DNA of 11,584 nt from CBDDRG01 sp965232975 (GTDB lineage: Bacteria; Pseudomonadota; Gammaproteobacteria; Pseudomonadales; Porticoccaceae), in assembly GCA_965232975.1 (NCBI GenBank), contig CBDDRG010000108.1:1-11584 (forward strand), read 5' to 3'. Position 1 is the first letter of the stretch; each line of letters opens with the position of its first letter. The translations under genes were made by a program, and so were the position numbers. This document shows, piece after piece, positions 6,238-11,584 of the stretch. A model generated the notes under the pieces. It was not told the DNA's origin, ran no database searches, and was given only the letters and a program-made list of their open reading frames with translations.

Positions 6238-7041
6238 ATGAGCGCTACAGCAACGCAAGCATCCACGCAAACGTCCACACAAACATTGACCGGCAAGGTC
6301 GCACTCATCACTGGCTCGGGCTCCGGCATCGGCCGTCAGTCGGCGCTGGTTTTCGCCCGCGAAGGCGCCAAGGTGGTGGTGTCCGATGTCAATGTCGGCG
6401 GCGGCGAGGAGACCGTCGCGCTGATCAAACAGGCCGGCGGCGAAGCGACCTTCGTGCGCTGCGACGTCACCAAGGGCCCTGATGTCGAGAACTTGATCAA
6501 ACAGGCGGTGGCAACATTCGGCCGGCTCGACGCCGCGTTCAACAACGCAGGCGTCGAGGGCGATACGCGGTCCACCACCATCACCTGCACCGAAGCGAAC
6601 TTCGATCTGAACATCAACGTCAATCTGAAGGGCGTGTGGTGGTGCATGAAATACGAGATCGAGCAGTTCTTGCGCCAGGGCTCCGCTGGCGCCATCGTCA
6701 ATACGTCGTCGCTGGCCGGTCTGGTCGGCGTGCCCCGCGGCAGCGCTTATGTGGCGGCCAAGCACGGCGTGATCGGTCTGACCAAGACGGCGGCGCTGGA
6801 ATTCGCCAAGCAGAACATTCGGGTCAATGCGGTATGCCCCGGGGCGATCGAGACGCCGATGTTGAACCGCATCATCGGCGGCTCCGAAAAAGGCTACGCA
6901 ATGATGCGCCAGATGGAGCCGGTCGGCCGTCTCGGCACGCCGTCCGAGATCGGCGAAGCCGCCGCCTGGCTGTGTTCGGATCGAGCGTCCTTTGTCACCG
7001 GGCTGTCGATGTCCGTAGACGGCGGCTCGGTCGCGCAGTAA
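6238..7041 (+). CDS. SDR family oxidoreductase (paralogue 1)
   Basis: A 267-residue classical SDR. Seen: TGSGSGIG (residues 25-32), D50 after strand 2 (suggesting NAD(H)), NNAG (102-105), catalytic S158, Y171-x-x-x-K175 in AYVAAKHG, then NAVCPGAIETPM and a C-terminal FVTGLSMSVDGG. The start ATG has AGGGGA at 6225-6230, 7 bases upstream. A Thr/Gln/Ser-rich N-terminal extension of about 16 residues contains an imperfect 12-base in-frame duplication (6262-6273 and 6274-6285, giving STQTSTQT). The paralogue at 8469 lacks this extension. The two proteins are about 60% identical by eye and share VRCDVT, NNAGVEG, NVNLKGV and AYVAAKHGV. The likely role is oxidation of a hydroxyl to a ketone within the catabolic run that also encodes the amidohydrolase and CoA-transferase. 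The substrate is not identifiable. Confidence 0.95.
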   Translation: MSATATQASTQTSTQTLTGKVALITGSGSGIGRQSALVFAREGAKVVVSDVNVGGGEETVALIKQAGGEATFVRCDVTKGPDVENLIKQAVATFGRLDAAFNNAGVEGDTRSTTITCTEANFDLNINVNLKGVWWCMKYEIEQFLRQGSAGAIVNTSSLAGLVGVPRGSAYVAAKHGVIGLTKTAALEFAKQNIRVNAVCPGAIETPMLNRIIGGSEKGYAMMRQMEPVGRLGTPSEIGEAAAWLCSDRASFVTGLSMSVDGGSVAQ

Positions 7042-7085
7042 GTCTGCTTCGAAGGCCGTCGTGGGCGTGTACCGCGACGAGCCGG

Positions 7086-7117
7086 GTTGAAAAAGGGCAG
7101 GAAAGCCCCTTTTCAAC
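7086..7117. repeat. Hairpin with GTTGAAAA/TTTTCAAC arms (copy 2), possible terminator or attenuator
   Basis: The left arm GTTGAAAAAGGGC (7086-7098) and right arm GCCCCTTTTCAAC (7105-7117) pair over 13 positions with one mismatch and a 6-base AGGAAA loop. The inner part resembles an intrinsic terminator (AAAAGGGC, loop, GCCC(C)TTTT). It sits in the 135-base gap between the SDR and the CoA-transferase, so it could reduce read-through. The outer arms equal those of the hairpin at 2853-2872, which points to a shared repeat type. Confidence 0.5.
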
Positions 7118-7176
7118 ATTCGCTTAGGCCCGACCCTATTCATAACTATCACAACGGAACACCAAGGGGTGACGCG

Positions 7177-8415
7177 ATGAAACATGTAATGGATGGCTAC
7201 AAGGTGCTGGACATGACGCAGTTTCTGGCCGGGCCGGCGGCGACGCGGATTCTGGTCGAGGCGGGCGCCGAGGTGATCAAGGTGGAGTGGCCGACGGGCG
7301 ATCCGAGCCGCCGCTTTCCGTTCATCGGCAAGGATGGCCGCAGCGCCTATTATGTGCAGCAGAACCGCGGCAAGCGCAGCGTCGCGCTCGACCTCAAATC
7401 CGCCGAGGCCATCGCCATCGTCAAGGATCTGGCCACCAAGTGCGACGTACTGATCGAGAACTTCGCGCCGGGCGTCATGGATCGGCTGGGGCTTGGCTAC
7501 GAGGCGGTCAAGGCGGTGAATCCCAAGATCGTCATGTGCTCGATCTCGGCCTTTGGCCAGAGCGGGCCGCTGGCGCAACTGCCGGGCTTCGACAATATCG
7601 GCCAGGCCTATTCCGGCATCACCAGCATGATCGGCGATCCCGACAAGACTCCGTCGTTTCCGATGGCGGCGATCGGCGATGTCAGCACCGGCGTGCACGC
7701 CGCTTGCGCCGTCGCTTTTGCGCTGCTGTACCGGGAGCGCACCGGCAAGGGCCAGTGGGTCGATATCTCGCTGCTCGACAGCTATTTCCACTACCACGAG
7801 GTCAATGTGCAGCTGTGGTCGTGCAGCGGCGGCGAGGTCAAGCCGACGCGCTCGGGCTCGCACCACTACGCGGTATCGCCCGCGGGTGCGTTTCAGGGCA
7901 AGACCAGCCCCATCTTCATCCTGCCGGCGGCGCCGCAGATGTGGGTGAACCTGTGCGAGCTGATGGGGCGCAAGGATCTGGTCACGGACCCGCGGTTTGT
8001 CGACAACGGCGCGCGCGCGAAGAACCAGAAGGAGCTGATCCCGATCATCGAGGCCTGGATGCAGGCGCAGGAGAGCGACGCCAAGACTATCCGGATGCTC
8101 GAAGACGCGCGCATTCCGGTGGCCCCGATCCTGAGTGTCGAGGAGGCCTGCCAGCATCCGCACCTGATCCAGCGCGAGACCGTGCGCTGGATCTACGACC
8201 GCACGCTGGGCAGTTTCCAGGCGCCGGGCATGCCGCTGCGGTTCTCCGAGTTCCCCGGCCATCTCGACCTGGTCGCGCCCTACGTCGGCGAACACAACGC
8301 CGCGGTGCTCAGCGACTACCTCGGGTATTCCAGTGCGCGCATCGACGAACTGGTCAAAAAAGGCGTGTTGCACGCCGAGCCGATACCGGCCCAGGCAGCG
8401 GCGCGCACGGCCTGA
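7177..8415 (+). CDS. CaiB/BaiF family (type III) CoA-transferase
   Basis: A 412-residue family III CoA-transferase, which moves CoA between acids through an aspartyl-CoA anhydride intermediate; the fold is an interlocked dimer. Seen: the N-terminal YKVLDMTQFLAGPAATRILVEAGAEVIKVEWP, QNRGKRSVALDL, ENFAPGVMDRLGLGY and ISAFGQSGP. The likely catalytic aspartate is D168 in AAIGDVSTG, followed by LLYRERTGKGQWVDISLLD. Length is normal for the family (about 400). I chose the ATG at 7177 because AAGGGG lies at 7164-7169; the frame is open back to 7087, but that stretch covers the hairpin and is unlikely to be coding. It is flanked by two paralogous SDRs and lies downstream of the amidohydrolase. By inference it activates a carboxylic acid made or used by its neighbours, with succinyl-CoA or another pathway CoA ester as donor. 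A racemase (AMACR-like) activity is a less likely alternative. Confidence 0.95.
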   Translation: MKHVMDGYKVLDMTQFLAGPAATRILVEAGAEVIKVEWPTGDPSRRFPFIGKDGRSAYYVQQNRGKRSVALDLKSAEAIAIVKDLATKCDVLIENFAPGVMDRLGLGYEAVKAVNPKIVMCSISAFGQSGPLAQLPGFDNIGQAYSGITSMIGDPDKTPSFPMAAIGDVSTGVHAACAVAFALLYRERTGKGQWVDISLLDSYFHYHEVNVQLWSCSGGEVKPTRSGSHHYAVSPAGAFQGKTSPIFILPAAPQMWVNLCELMGRKDLVTDPRFVDNGARAKNQKELIPIIEAWMQAQESDAKTIRMLEDARIPVAPILSVEEACQHPHLIQRETVRWIYDRTLGSFQAPGMPLRFSEFPGHLDLVAPYVGEHNAAVLSDYLGYSSARIDELVKKGVLHAEPIPAQAAARTA

Positions 8416-8468
8416 TCGCCATACCAGTTTCGCCAGCCCAGAATCAACAATCAGAACAGGAGGAGGTC

Positions 8469-9233
8469 ATGGTCGGAATCGTCGAAGGCAAGGTCGCATT
8501 GGTAACGGGGGCGGCGGGTGGTATCGGGCGCGCGGCAGCGCAGATTTTTGCCCGCGAGGGCGCCAGCGTCGTGGTGTCCGACCTGCAGGAGGCGGCCGGC
8601 GCGGAGACCGTGCAGCTGATTCGCGACGCCGGTGGCGAGGCCATTTTTGTGCGCTGCGATGTCACCCAAAGCGCGGATGTCGAGAAGCTTGTGCGGTCCG
8701 CGGTCGGCACTTACGGGCGCCTCGACTGCGCCTACAACAACGCCGGGGTCGAAGGTGCCTGGACGCGCATTCACGAGTGCACGGAGGAAAACTTCGACCT
8801 GAACTACAACGTCAATCTGAAGGGCGTGTTTTTCTGCATCAAGTATCAGGTCAAGCAGTTCCTGGCCCAGGGCGGGCCGGGCGCCATCGTCAGCACCGCG
8901 TCGATCGCGGGCCTGGTCGGGTCCAAGAACGCCGGCGCCTATGTCGCTGCCAAGCACGGCGTGGTCGGGCTGACCAAGACCGCGGCGCTCGAATACGCCA
9001 CCAAGGGGATTCGCGTGAATGCGGTGTGCCCGGGCGTGATCCGCACGCCGATGCTGGAGCGCATGTTTCAGCAAAACCCGAAAATGGAAGCCCCGATGCT
9101 TGGTTTCGAGCCCATTGGCCGCTTCGGGATGCCCTCTGAAATCGGCGAGGCGGCAGTGTGGCTGTGCTCGGAGCAGGCTTCCTTTGTGACCGGCCTGGCC
9201 ATGGCGGTGGACGGCGGTGCGATCGCCGCCTGA
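8469..9233 (+). CDS. SDR family oxidoreductase (paralogue 2)
   Basis: A 254-residue classical SDR of standard length. Seen: TGAAGGIG (residues 13-20), D38 after strand 2 (NAD(H) preference expected), NNAG (90-93), catalytic S145, Y158-x-x-x-K162 in AYVAAKHG, and FVTGLAMAVDGG near the C-terminus. The ATG at 8469 is preceded by overlapping AGGAGGAGG (8458-8466), a very strong ribosome-binding region. It starts 53 bases after the CoA-transferase stop, so the two are probably cotranscribed. It is the closest relative in the window of the SDR at 6238. The two may catalyse successive steps or handle different stereoisomers. After its stop the next gene has its own promoter, so this is likely the last gene of the amidohydrolase-SDR-CoA-transferase-SDR unit. 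Confidence 0.95.
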   Translation: MVGIVEGKVALVTGAAGGIGRAAAQIFAREGASVVVSDLQEAAGAETVQLIRDAGGEAIFVRCDVTQSADVEKLVRSAVGTYGRLDCAYNNAGVEGAWTRIHECTEENFDLNYNVNLKGVFFCIKYQVKQFLAQGGPGAIVSTASIAGLVGSKNAGAYVAAKHGVVGLTKTAALEYATKGIRVNAVCPGVIRTPMLERMFQQNPKMEAPMLGFEPIGRFGMPSEIGEAAVWLCSEQASFVTGLAMAVDGGAIAA

Positions 9234-9281
9234 GGTTCTGCGCTGGTGCCGCTGCGAGCGACTGGCCGTCGACCGGCAGCC

Positions 9282-9310
9282 TTGACATGCAGTGGCGCCG
9301 GCGTTAGCTT
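9282..9310 (+). promoter_or_regulatory. Sigma-70 promoter of the LLM oxidoreductase gene
   Basis: A perfect TTGACA (-35, 9282-9287) and TAGCTT (-10, 9305-9310) are separated by an optimal 17 bases. Transcription should start near 9317. This is the strongest promoter match in the window. It separates the flavin enzyme from the upstream SDR/CoA-transferase unit. Confidence 0.65.
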
Positions 9311-9355
9311 GCGCGGGCGACGAAATTCGGCGGCGAGCTCATAAGTAACGGCTTC

Positions 9356-9383
9356 AGTACCGGATAGTGAGTACCGGATAGTG
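9356..9383 (+). repeat. Perfect tandem repeat, two 14-base units
   Basis: AGTACCGGATAGTG occurs twice head to tail (9356-9369 and 9370-9383), followed by another A. It lies about 40 bases into the predicted leader of the flavin oxidoreductase mRNA. It could be a recent slippage duplication or a double binding site for a regulator. Confidence 0.8.
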
Positions 9384-9408
9384 ACACCGCGAGCAGTGCA
9401 GCGCTGGC

Positions 9409-9465
9409 TGGCCGTCAGCAGACGATCTGCCCGTTCGTGAATGCCAGTTATCGCGTTGACGGCCA
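9409..9465 (+). other. Long stem-loop in the leader mRNA
   Basis: TGGCCGTCAGC (9409-9419) can pair with GTTGACGGCCA (9455-9465): ten Watson-Crick pairs plus one G-U pair, enclosing a 35-base loop. It lies in the transcribed leader downstream of the predicted start at about 9317. It may be a regulatory fold; a perfect 9-bp core in a leader of this size can also arise by chance at roughly a 10% level. Confidence 0.35.
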
Positions 9466-9544
9466 CACAACCCCTCATCAGCTACACCAACCAGCTATCC
9501 CTCGGGCGCAACCCGTTCGGCGGGTGGGAATTACGGAGGTTTTT

Positions 9545-10759
9545 ATGGAAGTTGGTATTTTCTCAATGCCGACCATCGGCAGCCGCGCGGAAATCGAAGC
9601 GGGCATGGCCGGGGTGCGCACCGATCTGTATCAGAACATGCTCAAAAACCTGGTCGAACAGGCTCAGTATTTTGACGCCACCGGCTACTACGGCTTCGGC
9701 TTTACCGAGCACCACTTCCACATCGAAGGCGAGGAAGTCTCCACCAACCCGATCATGCTCGATCTCTATCTGGGCATGCAGACCAAGCGTCTGCGCGTCG
9801 GCCAGCTGGGCAACGTATTGCCATCCCAGCACCCGATTCGCGTCGCCGAAGATGTGGCCATGCTCGATCAGATGACCCAGGGGCGCGCGTTCAGCGGCTT
9901 TGCCCGGGGCTACCAGTCGCGCTGGGTAAATGTTCTTGGGCAACGCTTTCCGGAACTGCGCCAGAACAGCGGCGATAGTGCGCAGCTCTACGAAGACACC
10001 AAGCGCGAACTTTACGAAGAGCACTTCGACATCATCATGAAGGCGTGGAGCAATGACACCTTCTCCCACCAGGGCAAACACTGGCAGATTCCGCCGCCCG
10101 ATATTTTCTGGCCGGCGGCCACCGTGAGCGCTGAGTTTGGCCAGGGCGTCGCGCCTGACGGCATCGTCAAGGAAATCGGCATTGCGCCCAAGACCTACAA
10201 CAAGCGCATTCCCGACCTGTTCCAGCCGTTCAGTTTCTCCGAGAAAACGATCCGCTGGGCGATGCGACACAATGTGTCGCCGATTTCCATCATCGCTGGT
10301 GATATCGAAGCGGCGAAAAGCCAGTTCCGCGCGGCGCAAGAAGAACTCGAAAAGACCACTGGCAAGACGGAAAAATTTGGTGCGCGCATGGGTATCACCC
10401 GCGAAATCATCTGCGCGGACACCGATGCCGAAGCCAAGCGGCTGGCGATGGACGCCGGCGCGTTCCTGTGGTGCAAATTCTTCCAGCCCTTTGGCTTCAA
10501 CGCCGCCATCGCGCTGCCCGGCGAGGATCCAATGACGATGCAGAACGACTTCGAATCCCTCGAGGAGCGGGGTCTCGTCATCTGTGGCAGCCCGGACACC
10601 GTCAAGCGCAAGCTGGAAGCGCTGTTGAAGGAGCTGCCCGTCGACTACTTCTGGATGATGAATTACAACGAGCTGCTGCCCCAGAAGCCGATGATGCGAC
10701 ACATGGAGCTGATGACCAAAAAAGTCTGGCCGCACTTTACCGACAAGATCAAAGCCTGA
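9545..10759 (+). CDS. LLM class flavin-dependent oxidoreductase (bacterial luciferase-like monooxygenase)
   Basis: A 404-residue luciferase-like TIM-barrel enzyme that would use reduced FMN or F420 for monooxygenation or hydride transfer. Seen: a MEVGIFSMP N-terminus, YYGFGFTEHHF (E55-H56-H57, the family's cofactor/substrate region), VGQLGNVLPSQHPIRVAEDVAMLDQMTQGRAFSGFARGYQ (typical of the group that includes alkanal, limonene and Baeyer-Villiger type monooxygenases), HQGKHWQIPP, and a C-terminal ICGSPDTVKRKLEALLKE. It is somewhat longer than the 330-380 usual for the family. The start ATG has GGAGG at 9535-9539, 5 bases upstream; the frame is open further upstream without a ribosome-binding site. 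It has its own promoter and a long leader, and ends in a strong terminator, so it is probably monocistronic. In this catabolic setting, ring or side-chain oxygenation is plausible, but a partner flavin reductase is not in the window. Confidence 0.92.
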   Translation: MEVGIFSMPTIGSRAEIEAGMAGVRTDLYQNMLKNLVEQAQYFDATGYYGFGFTEHHFHIEGEEVSTNPIMLDLYLGMQTKRLRVGQLGNVLPSQHPIRVAEDVAMLDQMTQGRAFSGFARGYQSRWVNVLGQRFPELRQNSGDSAQLYEDTKRELYEEHFDIIMKAWSNDTFSHQGKHWQIPPPDIFWPAATVSAEFGQGVAPDGIVKEIGIAPKTYNKRIPDLFQPFSFSEKTIRWAMRHNVSPISIIAGDIEAAKSQFRAAQEELEKTTGKTEKFGARMGITREIICADTDAEAKRLAMDAGAFLWCKFFQPFGFNAAIALPGEDPMTMQNDFESLEERGLVICGSPDTVKRKLEALLKELPVDYFWMMNYNELLPQKPMMRHMELMTKKVWPHFTDKIKA

Positions 10760-10820
10760 TCGGTACCGCCCGCTCGCCGCCGGTTTGTTGTGGCGGTGAG
10801 CACGATTTGAAAATTGACGG

Positions 10821-10850
10821 AAAGGCTCTTCATTTTGGGGAGCCTTTTTT
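10821..10850 (+). terminator. Rho-independent terminator after the LLM oxidoreductase
   Basis: AAAGGCTC (10821-10828) and GAGCCTTT (10840-10847) form a perfect 8-bp stem around an 11-base loop, followed directly by a run of T ending at 10850 (six consecutive T). It lies 61 bases after the stop codon of the flavin oxidoreductase. Confidence 0.88.
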
Positions 10851-10856
10851 GTTGTC

Positions 10857-10881
10857 TGCTCTAATATTCCAATGCTCTAAT
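10857..10881 (+). repeat. Direct repeat upstream of the methyltransferase
   Basis: TGCTCTAAT occurs at 10857-10865 and again at 10873-10881, offset by 16 bases. The AT-rich units each contain a CTCTAAT that resembles a -10 box. They lie between the terminator and the next gene, where a promoter is expected. This could be a binding site pair or chance. Confidence 0.35.
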
Positions 10882-10952
10882 GTGCCTGTGGCCATGGGCT
10901 CATTGCATGCGCGGTACTCAAATGAATATCACCAGCACCGAGGATCGAGATA

Positions 10953-11584
10953 ATGACACAGGGCATACCTGATCCAAAATCCTTGGCCTTTGTGGGCAAG
11001 GTCATCGACCACGCCGCCGGCATGATGGCAATCCGGCTGTGTGCCATTGGCGATCGCCTCGGGTTGTTCGCCGAGCTCGCCGCCAATGGCCCGGCTACCA
11101 GCGTGGAGCTTGCCGAGCGCACGGGGCTCAACGAGCGCTACCTGCGTGAATGGCTGTACGGCATGGCGGCCGCCGGCTATCTGGATTTTGACAAGCAGAC
11201 CCGCAGGGGAAGCATGCCGGCCGCGCATATCCCGGCGCTGGCGGAGGTTGGCGGGCCGTTGTTCCAGGGCGGCCTGTTCAAAATGTTCACCGGACTGTTA
11301 CAGCCCTATGAAGACCTCATCAAGGCGTTTCAGCGCGGCGGAGGTATCGACTACGAGACCTATGGCGACGATTTCTGGCGCGGGCTCGAACACAATTCCT
11401 GTGTGCGCTACAAGAATCTGCTGGTCAGCCAGTGGCTGCCGGAGATGCCGGCGGTGGTCGCCAAGCTCGAGGCGAAGCACCCCGAGGTGACGACGGTCAC
11501 GGGCACCGCCGAACAGTTGCCGTTCGATGACTCCAGTGTCGACGCCGTGACGTTCGGGCAGTCATGGCACTGGGTCGACCCGCC
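10953..11584 (+). CDS. Winged-helix SAM-dependent methyltransferase with apparent chimeric junction (3' end outside window)
   Basis: The ATG at 10953 has GAGG at 10940-10943, 9 bases upstream, and the frame is open to the window edge (210 codons). Residues 1-174 match the N-terminal winged-helix dimerisation part of Rv2258c-type methyltransferases: IRLCAIGDRLGLFAELA, SVELAERTGLNERYLREWLYGMAAAGYL, DYETYGDDFWRGLEHN, LLVSQWLPEMPAVVAKLEA. In that family the next segment should be the SAM-binding motif I (VADVGCGxG). Here the protein continues instead with KHPEVTTVTGTAEQLPF (residues 175-191) and VDAVTFGQSWHWVDP. That is the region after strand 2 of a different, type-11-like methyltransferase. Motif I and about 50 residues are absent. 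This looks like an in-frame fusion or deletion near 11470-11480, or an assembly chimera. As written, the product should not bind SAM normally. The rest of the domain lies beyond the window. Confidence 0.75.
   Translation, partial: MTQGIPDPKSLAFVGKVIDHAAGMMAIRLCAIGDRLGLFAELAANGPATSVELAERTGLNERYLREWLYGMAAAGYLDFDKQTRRGSMPAAHIPALAEVGGPLFQGGLFKMFTGLLQPYEDLIKAFQRGGGIDYETYGDDFWRGLEHNSCVRYKNLLVSQWLPEMPAVVAKLEAKHPEVTTVTGTAEQLPFDDSSVDAVTFGQSWHWVDP

Larger units (their letters stand above)
9234..9544 (+). other. Intergenic leader region before the flavin oxidoreductase
   Basis: A 311-base gap without a convincing gene. It contains an imperfect palindrome touching the -35 box (9262-9279, seven of nine pairs), a sigma-70 promoter (9282-9310), a perfect tandem 14-base repeat (9356-9383), a long-range 11-bp stem (9409-9419 with 9455-9465, one G-U pair) and a small ACCCG-TTCGG-CGGGT hairpin (9511-9525) ten bases before the Shine-Dalgarno. 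The resulting mRNA leader would be about 230 bases, long enough for post-transcriptional control, though no known riboswitch class is recognisable to me. Confidence 0.5.

Noticed and set aside
6230..6241. Mini-frame ATG GGC ACA TGA overlapping the start of the SDR at 6238
   Set aside because: Three codons arising from the spacing between Shine-Dalgarno and start; no reason to think it is a functional leader peptide.
6064..8373. A 769-codon open frame on the minus strand, antisense to the amidohydrolase end, the first SDR and the CoA-transferase
   Set aside because: Its translation is rich in R, H, D and A without any family motif, and the opposite strand carries three unmistakable enzymes with ribosome-binding sites. 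Long antisense frames are expected with strong GC bias at third codon positions.

Overview
The window is GC-rich (by eye in the low-to-mid 60s percent), densely coded DNA. The gene content and the coding style fit a proteobacterium, most likely a gammaproteobacterium with a broad lipid or xenobiotic catabolic repertoire. That taxonomic call rests on gene content alone and is tentative. There are no tRNA or rRNA genes, CRISPR arrays, integrases or insertion-sequence genes. The accessory character comes from catabolic enzymes.

Left part (1-2653). The window opens inside the C-terminal half of an SbmA/YddA-type ABC transporter whose ATPase motifs are eroded: the Walker A lysine and the LSGGQ signature are missing. 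It ends 2 bases from the convergent end of a minus-strand pair. That pair is an SDR oxidoreductase (1796-2653) followed by a GH5 exo-beta-1,3-glucanase-like glycosidase without a signal peptide (577-1698). A divergent intergenic region (2654-3055) holds a short palindrome, a perfect hairpin and a candidate promoter.

Middle (3056-4843). A tight plus-strand operon of three genes encodes an unrecognised 88-residue protein, an APH/ACAD10-type phosphotransferase coupled to it by an ATGA overlap, and a DUF6285 protein. The last two resemble the LvaA/LvaB hydroxyacyl-CoA kinase pair of levulinate catabolism, but no acyl-CoA dehydrogenase is next to them here.

Right part (5045-10759). A probable catabolic run on the plus strand encodes a metal-dependent amidohydrolase, an SDR, a CaiB/BaiF-type CoA-transferase, a second SDR that is a close paralogue of the first, and then, behind its own promoter and a structured ~230-base leader, a luciferase-like flavin monooxygenase/oxidoreductase. 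The likely logic is oxidation of an alcohol or ring substrate by the SDRs and flavoenzyme, CoA activation by the transferase, and hydrolysis or decarboxylation by the amidohydrolase. The substrate cannot be read from sequence. A clear intrinsic terminator (10821-10850) closes this run.

Right edge (10953-11584). A winged-helix methyltransferase begins here and runs off the window. Its sequence appears to jump in frame from the linker before SAM motif I straight into the middle of a methyltransferase fold of a different type. It is either a real deletion/fusion or an assembly chimera.

The observations most worth following are the methyltransferase junction, the eroded ABC ATPase, the orphan LvaAB-like kinase operon with its small coupled protein, and the structured leader of the flavin enzyme.
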